Assembly: GCF_900100265.1 (NCBI RefSeq)
Contig: NZ_LT629696.1
Location: forward strand, 1,674,001-1,738,000
Length of the DNA: 64,000 nucleotides
DNA from: Leifsonia sp. 466MF
Lineage (GTDB): Bacteria; Actinomycetota; Actinomycetes; Actinomycetales; Microbacteriaceae
Direction of reading: 5' to 3'
This document shows, piece after piece, positions 42,797 to 50,679 of this stretch. A model generated the notes under the pieces. That model had not been told where the DNA came from. It saw only the letters and a list, made by a program, of their open reading frames with translations, and searched no databases. The position numbers and the translations under genes were made by a program. Position 1 is the first letter of the stretch. Every line of letters begins with the position of its first letter.

Positions 42797-43764
42797 TGGC
42801 GCCGGTCGCCGAGCCACGGGTGCAGCTCCCCGTCGACAGGTGGGTCGCGACGCGCGACACGCTCCACATGTGGACGCAGGTCGTCGGGAAGATCCGGATG
42901 GCGCTGACGCCGCCCATCAACCACTGGTGGCACGTCACGCTGTATCCGAGCGCCCGCGGGCTCGGCACCGGCCCCATCCCCCTCCCGTCGCGGATCCTCG
43001 ACATCGAGTTCGACTTCGTCGACCACGAGCTCGTAGTGCGCACCAGCGACGGCGGCCTGCGCCGCTTCCCGCTGGCCGGGCACTCGGTCGCCACGTTCTA
43101 CGCCGCGACGCTGGAGGCGCTCGCCGACCTCGGCGTGACCGTCGACATCCACGCGGTCCCCAACGAGGTGGCGGTGGCCATCCCGTTCGCCGAGGACACT
43201 GAGCACTGCACGTACGAGCCCGAGCAGGCGCGGGCGTTCTGGCGGCAGCTGATCGACGCCCAGCGGATGCTGCTCGAATTCCGCTCGGGCTTCACCGGCA
43301 AGGTGAGCCCCGTGCACTACTTCTGGGGTGCGATGGATCTGGCGGTCACCCGGTTCTCGGGTCGGACCGCACCGCCGCATCCCGGGGGCGCGCCGAACTG
43401 CCCGGACAGCGTCATGCTGGAGGGCTACTCCCGCGAGCTGAGCAGCGCCGGCTTCTGGCCGGGCGGAGGAGCCGAGGGCGCCTTCTACTCGTACGCGTAC
43501 CCCGCGCCGGACGGGTTCGAGCGGACGCCGATGCCCGCGGGGGCGTTCTACAGCGATGAGCTCGGCGAGTTCCTGCTGCCGTACGAGAACGTCCGGCATG
43601 CGGAGGACCCGGAGGGGCTGGTCCGCGACTTCCTCGAGGCGACGTATCGGGCCGCCGCCGAGCTTGGGCGGTGGCCGGTGCCCGGTGGCCAGGGAGTGCA
43701 TGGCGAGGTAACGCATGGCGAGGCGGCCGATGCCGACGCGGCGCATCCCGTGACCGCGCGATGA
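42793..43764 (+). CDS. DUF5996 family protein
   Basis: 323 residues. Contains NHWWHVTLYPSARGLGTGPI, VHYFWGAMDLAVTRFSGR and FLLPYENVRHAEDPEG, strings I associate with DUF5996, a family of unknown function. No membrane segments. It overlaps both neighbours by 4 bases, so it is made together with the MaoC hydratase and the MFS exporter. The His/Gly-rich C-terminal tail looks disordered. Confidence 0.85.
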   Translation: MMAPVAEPRVQLPVDRWVATRDTLHMWTQVVGKIRMALTPPINHWWHVTLYPSARGLGTGPIPLPSRILDIEFDFVDHELVVRTSDGGLRRFPLAGHSVATFYAATLEALADLGVTVDIHAVPNEVAVAIPFAEDTEHCTYEPEQARAFWRQLIDAQRMLLEFRSGFTGKVSPVHYFWGAMDLAVTRFSGRTAPPHPGGAPNCPDSVMLEGYSRELSSAGFWPGGGAEGAFYSYAYPAPDGFERTPMPAGAFYSDELGEFLLPYENVRHAEDPEGLVRDFLEATYRAAAELGRWPVPGGQGVHGEVTHGEAADADAAHPVTAR

Positions 43765-45359
43765 CCGCGCCCGCGAGCAAGACGGCGGCAGCCGCATCCC
43801 TCTCCCCCTGGGCGCCCCTGGCGATCTCGGTGTTCCGCGTGCTGTGGTTCGCGCAGCTCGGCAGCAACATCGGGACGTGGATGCAGACCGTCGGCGCCCA
43901 GTGGTTCCTGGTCGAATCGCACGCGGACAGCGTGGTGATCGCGCTGGTGCAGACGGCGAGCCTGCTCCCGGCGGTGGTGTTCTCGCTCCCGGCGGGCGTG
44001 CTCGCCGACTCGTTCGACCGCCGCAAACTGCTGATCTGGGGGTCGGCGGCCAGTGCTGTCCTCGCTGTGGGGTTGACCGTGGTCGCCGCGTCCGGTGCCC
44101 TCACCGCTCCGACACTGCTCGGGTTCACGCTGCTGCTCGGCGTCGCATCCACGCTGACGTCGCCGGCCTGGCAGGCGATCCAGCCGGAGCTCGTCCCGCG
44201 CGAGCAGGTGGTCGCGGCCGCCGCGCTCGGTGGTGTGACCGTCAACGGCGCCCGGGCGATCGGTCCGGCTCTCGCGGGCGTCGTGCTGTCGCTCTTCGGG
44301 ACGCCCGTGGTCTTCGGGATCAACGCCGTCAGCTTCCTCGGAGCCGTCGCCGCGCTGATGTGGTGGCGTCGCCCGCCGCAGCCCGGCCTCGACGACCGCG
44401 AGCGGTTCGGCCCGGCTCTGCGCGCGGGCGTCCGGTACACACTGTCGGCGCACCTCGTGCGGCGCATCCTTCTCCGCTCGGTGCTGTTCGCCTTCCCGGC
44501 CAGCGCGCTCTGGGCCCTGCTGCCGCTCACGGCGACCCGCCTGGGGCTCGACTCGAGTGGATACGGCCTGCTGCTCGGCGCGCTGGGCGTCGGTGCCGTC
44601 GCGGGCGTGTTCCTGCTGCCCGTCGCCCGGAAGCGGTTCAGCGACAACGTCGTGATCTCCGCGAGCGCCTTCCTCTTCGCGTTGGGCACGGTCGCCGCCG
44701 CGTTCGCGCCGTTCGTCGTCGCGCTCGTCGTGCTCGTCGTAGCCGGGCTCGCCTGGATCGGCACCCTCACCGTCCTCAACGCCGCCCTGCAGCTGACGCT
44801 CCCGCAGTGGGTGCGGTCGCGGGCGGTCGCCGTCTACATCCTGTTCTTCATGGGCGCGATGGCCATCGGGTCGTTCCTGTTCGGCGTGCTGGCGCAGGCG
44901 GCCGGTACCACCACGGCGCTCGTGATCTCGGCCGTCCTGCTGGTCGTCGTGGCGGTCAGCGTGCGTCCGCTCCCCCTGCTCCCCGGCACGGCGACCATCG
45001 ACCGGACCATCGCGAACTCGTGGCCCGAGCCGATGCTCGTCTTCGAACCAGACCCGACCGACGGGCCGGTGCTGATCGAGATGTCGTACCGCGTGAGCGA
45101 CGCCGACCGCGCCGCGTTCGAGCGGGCCATCCGGCAGGTGGCCGACTCCCGCAGACGCACCGGCGGCTACCGCTGGCGGCTGTACCGCAGTGGCGACCAC
45201 CCGGACACGATGCTGGAGACGTTCCTCGTCCCCTCCTGGGGCGAGTTCACCCGGCAACGGACGCAGCGCTTCACCGGACGCGACCGGGAGCTCTGGGAGG
45301 CGGCGCGCGCGTTGAGCAGCACCGAGCCGGTGGAACGGCACTACTTCCACGCTCCGTGA
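43761..45359 (+). CDS. MFS transporter with C-terminal ABM-like domain (MFS_3 type)
   Basis: 532 residues. Twelve-helix MFS of the enterobactin-exporter-like MFS_3 group (FAQLGSNIGTWMQTVGAQWF; LADSFDRRKLLIWGSAA). A soluble C-terminal ~110-residue ferredoxin-like domain follows (GPVLIEMSYRVSDADRAAFE, EPVERHYFHAP), common in this subfamily. Probably exports the substrate or product of the upstream enzymes. Last gene of the operon. Confidence 0.92.
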   Translation: MTAPASKTAAAASLSPWAPLAISVFRVLWFAQLGSNIGTWMQTVGAQWFLVESHADSVVIALVQTASLLPAVVFSLPAGVLADSFDRRKLLIWGSAASAVLAVGLTVVAASGALTAPTLLGFTLLLGVASTLTSPAWQAIQPELVPREQVVAAAALGGVTVNGARAIGPALAGVVLSLFGTPVVFGINAVSFLGAVAALMWWRRPPQPGLDDRERFGPALRAGVRYTLSAHLVRRILLRSVLFAFPASALWALLPLTATRLGLDSSGYGLLLGALGVGAVAGVFLLPVARKRFSDNVVISASAFLFALGTVAAAFAPFVVALVVLVVAGLAWIGTLTVLNAALQLTLPQWVRSRAVAVYILFFMGAMAIGSFLFGVLAQAAGTTTALVISAVLLVVVAVSVRPLPLLPGTATIDRTIANSWPEPMLVFEPDPTDGPVLIEMSYRVSDADRAAFERAIRQVADSRRRTGGYRWRLYRSGDHPDTMLETFLVPSWGEFTRQRTQRFTGRDRELWEAARALSSTEPVERHYFHAP

Positions 45360-45364
45360 TGCGG

Positions 45365-45520
45365 TAGCCTCGGCGGCGGATGATTTCTCACACCGTGATC
45401 CCCACAGGCGCCTGACGGCAGCCTTCCCTCGCGTGCGCGCGACGACGGTCTCGTGACGGCCGGGAGTCCTCGACTCCCCCGCCCCGGAACCCTTTATCGT
45501 CGACTCTTCAGGAGCACGCA
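45365..45520 (+). promoter_or_regulatory. TAGCCT promoter and ~140-base leader with mini-ORF and hairpin
   Basis: TAGCCT (45365-45370) lies 9 bases before an ATG at 45380 that opens an 11-codon frame, MISHTVIPTGA. Further on, a hairpin (GGGAGT 45462-45467, ACTCCC 45473-45478) precedes the AGGAG of the NmrA-like gene. This may be an attenuating leader. No known riboswitch was recognised. Confidence 0.35.
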
Positions 45521-46330
45521 ATGACCCACATCCTCATCACCGGCGCGTCCGGTCGTCTCGGCGGCGCGGCCGTCCGATCCCTGCTCACCCTCCACCCCGC
45601 CGAGGAGGTGCATGCGCTCGTCCGGTCCGACGAGGCGGCCGGCCGGCTGCGGCGGATCGGAGTGGATGCGCGACACGCCGACTACGCCGATCCCGCGGGC
45701 CTCGCCACGGCCTTCCGCGGGATCGACCGCCTGCTGTTCGTCTCGAGTCCCGTGCTCGATCCGGACGAGCGACTCCGGCAGCACCGCGCGGTGCTCGCCG
45801 CTGCGGCCTCGCTCGAACACGTCGTCTACACCAGCGTCCACGGCGGCGACCATGACCCTGCGCATGCGGCGACGGAGGCGGCCCTGCGCGAACGCGGCGC
45901 GGCGACCGTCCTGCGCAACGGGTTCTACACGGAGCCGTTCGTGACGGCCGCGGTCGAACAGGCGGCGAGCGGATGGATAGGGTCGGCCACCGCATCCCGT
46001 CCGCTGGCCACCGCATCCATCGCCGACCTCGCAGAAGCCGCCGCCCGGGTGGTCGTCGATCCGCCCGGCGAGGAGCTGTGGGAGCTGCGCGGGCCGGCGT
46101 GGACCTACGAAGAGCTCGCCCGCATCCTGAGCGGTCTGCTTGGCCGTCCCGTCGCACACCGGGATGTGTCCGCGGCCGATGCGGGTCCGTTCGGGCCGTT
46201 GCATGCCGCGGCAGCCGCGGGGGTGCTCGCGCACGAGACGGACGATCTCCGTCGGCTGCTCGGACGCGAGCCGCGCAGGGTCGAGGCGGTCGCCGCGAGC
46301 GTGGTCGAAGACATCGACGGTCATCTATGA
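45521..46330 (+). CDS. NAD(P)H-binding NmrA-like protein
   Basis: 269 residues. Rossmann motif ITGASGRLGGAAVRSL at the N-terminus (GxxGxxG); FVSSPVLDPDERLRQHRAVL and VVYTSVHGG match the NmrA/QOR2 group of atypical SDRs, which sense redox cofactors or reduce quinones. AGGAG lies upstream of the ATG. It overlaps the ArsC-like gene by 4 bases. Confidence 0.9.
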   Translation: MTHILITGASGRLGGAAVRSLLTLHPAEEVHALVRSDEAAGRLRRIGVDARHADYADPAGLATAFRGIDRLLFVSSPVLDPDERLRQHRAVLAAAASLEHVVYTSVHGGDHDPAHAATEAALRERGAATVLRNGFYTEPFVTAAVEQAASGWIGSATASRPLATASIADLAEAAARVVVDPPGEELWELRGPAWTYEELARILSGLLGRPVAHRDVSAADAGPFGPLHAAAAAGVLAHETDDLRRLLGREPRRVEAVAASVVEDIDGHL

Positions 46331-46767
46331 TTCGGGTACCGAGAGAATGCGAGGCCGCCGTGTCCGACCGCCCCACCGTCCTGTTCGTCTGCGTGCACAA
46401 TGCGGGACGCTCCCAGATGGCCGCCGGATACCTCCGCGAACTGTCCGGGGGTCGCGTCGAGGTGCTGTCCGCCGGCTCCGAGCCCGCGGACCGGCTCAAT
46501 CCCGCGGCCGTCTCCGTGATGGCCGAGGAGGGCATCGACATCGCCGGGAACACCCCGCAGATCCTGACGACGGACGCCGTGCGCGAGTCCGACGTGGTGA
46601 TCACGATGGGATGCGGTGACACCTGCCCGATCTTCCCGGGCAAACGCTATGAGGACTGGGACCTCACCGACCCCGCCGGTCTCCCGGTGGAGCAGGTGCG
46701 CCCGGTGCGCGACGATATCAAGCGGCGCGTCGAGACCCTCATCGCGGAGTTGCTGCCCGCCGGCTGA
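46327..46767 (+). CDS. Arsenate reductase ArsC / low-molecular-weight phosphatase-like
   Basis: 146 residues (or 135 if the GTG at 46360, preceded by GAGG, is used). P-loop LFVCVHNAGRSQMAAGYL (Cys-x5-Arg), then VITMGCGDTCPIFPG with a second Cys pair, and RYEDWDLTDPAG carrying the catalytic Asp. This is the actinobacterial thiol-dependent ArsC pattern. No ars regulator or arsenite pump lies nearby, so an arsenic role is not supported by context. Confidence 0.88.
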   Translation: MIRVPRECEAAVSDRPTVLFVCVHNAGRSQMAAGYLRELSGGRVEVLSAGSEPADRLNPAAVSVMAEEGIDIAGNTPQILTTDAVRESDVVITMGCGDTCPIFPGKRYEDWDLTDPAGLPVEQVRPVRDDIKRRVETLIAELLPAG

Positions 46768-47065
46768 ACCTGGCCGTGCCGCTCGCGGCGCGGTCGGAAA
46801 CGGAGGGGATTTCGGACACGCTCGCCCACATCCCCTCCGTTTCCGGCGTTTCACGGGGTCAGGCTGCCGAATCGCCTCCGTTCCCGCACTCGAACCTTCG
46901 CTCGCGGCGCGGTCGGAAAGGGAGGGGATGCTGCGGCGACACCCCGCCGCCGCGCCAGAACGGAGGATGTCCGAGCGTCCGGGCCGCGGGATGTCCTCCG
47001 TTTCCCGCGCATGGGCGGAGGCTAGGCTCTGCGTGCCGATAAGGGACGAGAGGGGTGAGGGGACG
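46768..47065. repeat. Cluster of inverted and direct repeats
   Basis: A 298-base gap largely filled by repeats. Palindrome: GGAAACGGAGGGGAT at 46796-46810, its inverse at 46830-46844. A 30-base direct repeat (29/30 match) lies at 46781-46810 and 46900-46929. A third dyad has AACGGAGGA at 46959-46967 and its inverse at 46994-47002. A TAGGCT box at 47023-47028 is a likely -10 for the next gene. Confidence 0.8.
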
Positions 47066-47308
47066 ATGACGCAGTATCGCGCGGTGTTCGACGCCGAGGT
47101 GACGTTCTCGAACGAGGGCGGATTGCAGGCGCAGGGGTTCCGCGTCGACGTTCCCGGACCCGAGGTGACGCCCGAGGAGATCGGGCGGTTGTTCGTCACG
47201 TCGCTCGACCTTCTGATGACCGAGAGCGTCACCGTGCACGACGTCCGGATCATCGAGGAGGCTCACAAGGGCACGCGAGGCGGTCCGAGCGACCCGCGCA
47301 ACCACTGA
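47066..47308 (+). CDS. Hypothetical protein, 80 aa
   Basis: MTQYRAVFDAEVTFSNEGGL, then QAQGFRVDVPGPEVTPEEIG and MTESVTVHDVRIIEEAHKG. I do not recognise the family. Beta-alpha-beta composition without membrane segments. GAGGGGTGAGGGGA precedes the ATG. It lies 24 bases from the end of the convergent TetR gene. Confidence 0.7.
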   Translation: MTQYRAVFDAEVTFSNEGGLQAQGFRVDVPGPEVTPEEIGRLFVTSLDLLMTESVTVHDVRIIEEAHKGTRGGPSDPRNH

Positions 47309-47332
47309 CCGCGCGGGCGACCCGCAGCCCGG

Positions 47333-47944
47333 CTACCGCATCCCGAGCAGCTGGCCCTCCAGCGTGGCCGCCAGCCACTGCTCGAAGTGCTCCGGCGTCC
47401 ATCCGGCATTGACGACCAGCTCGAGGTAGACGCCGCTCGCGGCGAACGCCCGGTACACCGCCTGGGCCTCGGCCAGGGGAACGACCAGCGCGTCCCCCAC
47501 GGAGGCGATCAGGCTGTCCATCACGCGGTTGCGCGCGCGGAGCTTCGAGCGCAGCAGGGCCTGAGTCTCCGCATCCTCGTCCAGAGCGGAGTCGAGGATG
47601 CGCGCGACGTCGAAATCGGTCGAGTACAGCACCGTCAGCCAGCGGGCCGCTCCCGCCATCCGCTCCCCCGGCTCCGGCAGTTCGAGGATCTCGCGGGCGA
47701 GCTCGCGGGCGCGCGCCCGCTCCAGCCAGCGCTCGCAGATCACGTTGAGGATCTCGCGCTTGGCCCCGTAGGCGGCGTAGACGGTCCGGGTGCCGACGCC
47801 GGCCTCCCGGGCGATCGCCTCGATGCTGGTCACCGCATACCCGTCGCGTGCGAACAGTGCCTGAGCGGCGGTCGCGATGCGGAGGCGCGTCTGCAGCGCC
47901 TGCTCCTGCCGGTAGGAGGATGCGGTCTTGACGTCGGCGTTCAC
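47333..47944 (-). CDS. TetR family transcriptional regulator
   Basis: 203 residues from a GTG. Helix-turn-helix ATAAQALFARDGYAVTSIEA, then IAREAGVGTRTVYAAYGAKR. The start follows a TAGTAT box by 7 bases, so it is probably leaderless. A 31-base dyad overlaps its promoter region. It is divergent from the SnoaL-like gene, its probable target. Confidence 0.9.
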   Translation of the reverse strand: MNADVKTASSYRQEQALQTRLRIATAAQALFARDGYAVTSIEAIAREAGVGTRTVYAAYGAKREILNVICERWLERARARELAREILELPEPGERMAGAARWLTVLYSTDFDVARILDSALDEDAETQALLRSKLRARNRVMDSLIASVGDALVVPLAEAQAVYRAFAASGVYLELVVNAGWTPEHFEQWLAATLEGQLLGMR

Positions 47945-47951
47945 GAGATCG

Positions 47952-47993
47952 ATACTAATGGTGCAGTCAATGCAGTGTCACTGCACTGACCGC
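47952..47993 (-). promoter_or_regulatory. TAGTAT promoter and 31-base TetR operator dyad
   Basis: On the minus strand TAGTAT (47957-47952) is 7 bases from the TetR GTG. The dyad at 47963-47993 has 15-base arms (GCAGTCAATGCAGTG and its inverse, 13 of 15 matching) around a single T, with the perfect core TGCAGTGTCACTGCA at 47971-47985. Confidence 0.65.
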
Positions 47994-48022
47994 AGTCAAG
48001 GTGCAGACGAAGGAGTCCTCCC

Positions 48023-48466
48023 ATGATCACCACAGACACAGAACCGGCCGCGGTCGTCCTCCTGGAGCGGATGCTCCACGAGGGATTCGCCGGCGGCCGC
48101 ACCGACATCGTCGACGAGCTCTGCTCCCCCGACCTCGTCGAACACCAGCTCGGGCTCGCCGGGACGGGCGCCGACGCCATCGCCAAGGTCAAGAAGGGCA
48201 TGGCCGACGTGCACACCGCCTTCCCGGACCTCCGATTCACCATCGGGGACTGGGCTCAACGTGACGACATCGTCTGGGTCCGCGCCGAAGGTGCGGGAAC
48301 CAACACGGGGCCCTTCCTCGGAGCGCCGACCGGGCGGCCGGTGCACTTCACCGTGATCGACGTCGCGCGGGTCGCCGAGGGGCGGATCGTCGAGCACTGG
48401 GGCGTGCCCGACCGCTTCGCGATCCTGCTCCAGCTCGGTCGTATCGAGGTCCCTCAGCCGCAGTGA
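48023..48466 (+). CDS. SnoaL-like ester cyclase / NTF2-fold protein
   Basis: 147 residues. NTF2-fold with the SnoaL pattern: LVEHQLGLAGTGADAIAKVK, MADVHTAFPDLRFTIGDWAQ, and RIVEHWGVPDRFAILLQLG. These are often small hydrolases, isomerases or stress proteins. It is controlled, by inference, by the divergent TetR repressor. Substrate unknown. Confidence 0.88.
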   Translation: MITTDTEPAAVVLLERMLHEGFAGGRTDIVDELCSPDLVEHQLGLAGTGADAIAKVKKGMADVHTAFPDLRFTIGDWAQRDDIVWVRAEGAGTNTGPFLGAPTGRPVHFTVIDVARVAEGRIVEHWGVPDRFAILLQLGRIEVPQPQ

Positions 48467-48493
48467 ACGGCGCCACGGCCTTCGCCTGGCGAG

Positions 48494-48961
48494 CTACTCC
48501 CCTGTGTCAACCAGGCGTGCAAGGTTGTCCAGCTCGTTCGCCCGGCCGGCCAGGAGCCGCTCGGTCCACACCTCGTCGTGCAGCGGCTCGACCCTCATGA
48601 TCACACGCGTCCCACCGTCGACCGGCCCGAGCTCGATCTCGGTCAGCTGCTCGTAGGGCTCGTGGCCGGGCACGAAGTCGATCAGGGAGCGGTACCCGAG
48701 CCGTGTCGGCCGCTCGACCGTCGTAAAGGTCTTGCGAGATTCCGTACTCAGCGGCATCCCGTTCTGCTCCATGAACGCCACCTGCTCGGGCGCCGTCGCC
48801 GTCATCGTGTAGACGAGCTCACCTCCGGGCCGCAGGTCGAGTGCGGACACGTCGGTGCGGAACCCGTCCGGCGCCCACCAGCGCCCGATGCCCTGCGGGG
48901 TGGTCCACAATTCCCAGACCGTCTCGGCCGGGGCTGCGATGGTACGTTCGATCGTTTCCAT
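48494..48961 (-). CDS. SRPBCC domain protein (AHSA1 type)
   Basis: 155 residues: METIERTIAAPAETVWELWT, IGRWWAPDGFRTDVSALDLR and ERPTRLGYRSLIDFVPG are standard for the AHSA1/START-like family of ligand-binding proteins. AAGGAG precedes the ATG. It is divergent from an ArsR-SRPBCC fusion gene with a dyad between them, a common actinobacterial pair. Confidence 0.88.
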   Translation of the reverse strand: METIERTIAAPAETVWELWTTPQGIGRWWAPDGFRTDVSALDLRPGGELVYTMTATAPEQVAFMEQNGMPLSTESRKTFTTVERPTRLGYRSLIDFVPGHEPYEQLTEIELGPVDGGTRVIMRVEPLHDEVWTERLLAGRANELDNLARLVDTGE

Positions 48962-48991
48962 GATTTGCTCCTTCGTTTGATCGCACGATAT

Positions 48992-49007
48992 ATTCGTTGC
49001 GACGAAT
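48992..49007 (+). promoter_or_regulatory. ArsR-type operator palindrome
   Basis: ATTCGT-TGCG-ACGAAT, perfect 6-base arms, overlaps TATATT (48989-48994), a possible -10, in the 76-base gap between the divergent SRPBCC and ArsR-SRPBCC genes. Confidence 0.6.
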
Positions 49008-49037
49008 GTGTCAAGCATCGATCGATCGGAGGATCGA

Positions 49038-49844
49038 ATGGCGGTCGAGAGCGACCGGGTGCACGCGATCCTCGCGGTACTCGCAGAACCGACGCGGTTC
49101 CGGATCATCGAGACGCTGGCCATCCGCCCGCACACGGTCGGCGAGGTCGCCGCCGTCCTCGGGGCCTTGCAGCCTCAGACGACCAAGCACCTCCAGGCAC
49201 TCGAGGCTGCCGGCGTGGTGCGTATCCACCGGCTGGGCCGGCGCAAACTCGCCTCCCTGAACCGAGCGGTCCTCGACGAGGTCGCCGACTGGCTCGGCGG
49301 TCTGTCGACGGCGACTCCGGACGACGTCGCCCTCGCGCGATACGCAGACGCGGTAGCGGCAACCGAGGCGCGGATCTCCGACGAGCCGGGCGGTCACGCG
49401 ACCGTCCTGCGCTTCCGTCGCACCATCCCCGCTCCTCCGGCACAGGTGTGGGAGGCCTGGACCGATCCCCGCCTCCTCGCGCAGTGGTGGGCTCCCCGGC
49501 ATTTCGAAGTCGAGCGCAGCCAGTTGGATGCGACTCCCGGCGGTCGCGTCGAGCTCCGCCTGCGTGAGGCCGACGGCGCGCGTTACGCCTCGGCCGGTAC
49601 GGTCAGTGCCGCGGAGCCGGGACGCCGCCTGGAGTTCACGCTCGCACCCCTCGGGCCTGACGGGAAGCCGCTGTTCGACGCCGTGCACGAGTTGACCCTG
49701 TCGGGCAGGACGCGTTGCCGCATGGAGCTCACGATCCGGGTGGCAGACGCGGATGCTGCAACCGCACCCATGATCGCCGGCCTCGAACCGGGGTGGACGC
49801 AGCTGCTGGACGCCCTGGCGGAGGTCGCGGCACGCCCGGCGTGA
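49038..49844 (+). CDS. ArsR regulator fused to an SRPBCC domain
   Basis: 268 residues. Residues ~5-95 form an ArsR winged helix (VHAILAVLAEPTRFRIIETL, TTKHLQALEAAGVVRIHRLG). Residues ~125-265 form an AHSA1-like domain (RTIPAPPAQVWEAWTDPRLL, AQWWAPRHFEVERS). The SRPBCC half probably binds the effector. GGAGGA lies 5 bases before the ATG at 49038, better than the upstream GTG. It likely represses itself and the divergent SRPBCC gene. Confidence 0.9.
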   Translation: MAVESDRVHAILAVLAEPTRFRIIETLAIRPHTVGEVAAVLGALQPQTTKHLQALEAAGVVRIHRLGRRKLASLNRAVLDEVADWLGGLSTATPDDVALARYADAVAATEARISDEPGGHATVLRFRRTIPAPPAQVWEAWTDPRLLAQWWAPRHFEVERSQLDATPGGRVELRLREADGARYASAGTVSAAEPGRRLEFTLAPLGPDGKPLFDAVHELTLSGRTRCRMELTIRVADADAATAPMIAGLEPGWTQLLDALAEVAARPA

Positions 49845-49845
49845 C

Positions 49846-50679
49846 TCAGCGCGTCGACCCCGCCGTCAGCCCCGACACCAGCCGGCGCTGGAAGAACGCG
49901 GCCGCGGCGAACACCGGGATGAGCCCGATCACCGATGCCGCCGCGAGCTTGCCGTAGTCGGTGATCCGCTCCCCCAGCATCAGCGTCAGCACGACCGGGA
50001 GGGTCTGCGCATCCGGCGACTGGGTGAGGAAGGCGGCGAGAAGGAACTCGTTGTAGTTGAGCACCGCGACGATGATGCCGACCGCGACGAGCGCCGGGGC
50101 GAGCAGCGGGGTGACGATGCTGACCAGCACGCGGAAGCCTCCCGCGCCGTCCAGCTGGGCGGCCTCGTCCAGCTCGGCGGGGATGCGGCGGGTGAAGCCT
50201 TCGAGCAGCCAGACGGCGACCGCGACGTTCGAGAGGGCGTAGACCAGGGTCAGTCCGGGGAGCGTGTTGTTGAGCGACAGCGACCGGAGCAGCGTGAACA
50301 GCGGGATGACCGCGACGATCGGCGGCAGCAGCCACGGGCTCAGCACGGTCGCCGCCAGCGTGCGCCCTCCCGCACGGTACCGGGTGATCGCCCAGGCCGC
50401 AGGCACGGCGATGACGAGCGTCAGCGCAGCACCGGCCAGGGCGGCGACGAGGGAGTTGAACACGCCTTGCAGCAGGCCGCCGGAGAGGGCGTTCACCCAG
50501 TTCTGCGGCTGCGGGTGTGCGGGAACGAGGAGGCCGGCGCCGACGTCAGCGCGCGACATCAGCGACACCGACACGAGGTACGCGATCGGGATCAGCGTGC
50601 CGGCGAGCACCAGCGCGAGCACGACGACCGCGGCGATGGGCCGACGGTCGCGGGATCCGGCGAGCAGGCGGTCAGTCAC
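49846..50679 (-). CDS. Carbohydrate ABC transporter permease, CUT1 MalG-like
   Basis: 277 residues, six membrane segments, with the EAA loop IPAELDEAAQLDGAGGFRVL that docks the ATPase. GTG start within the end of the upstream permease gene (8-base overlap). Last gene of a binding protein-permease-permease operon with no ATPase gene, as expected where a shared MsiK-type ATPase serves CUT1 systems. Substrate unknown. Confidence 0.92.
   Translation of the reverse strand: MTDRLLAGSRDRRPIAAVVVLALVLAGTLIPIAYLVSVSLMSRADVGAGLLVPAHPQPQNWVNALSGGLLQGVFNSLVAALAGAALTLVIAVPAAWAITRYRAGGRTLAATVLSPWLLPPIVAVIPLFTLLRSLSLNNTLPGLTLVYALSNVAVAVWLLEGFTRRIPAELDEAAQLDGAGGFRVLVSIVTPLLAPALVAVGIIVAVLNYNEFLLAAFLTQSPDAQTLPVVLTLMLGERITDYGKLAAASVIGLIPVFAAAAFFQRRLVSGLTAGSTR

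Noticed and set aside
46327..46767. An arsenic resistance operon
   Set aside because: Only an ArsC-like protein is present; no arsenite pump, and the ArsR-like gene 2.3 kb away is an SRPBCC fusion with a different partner.
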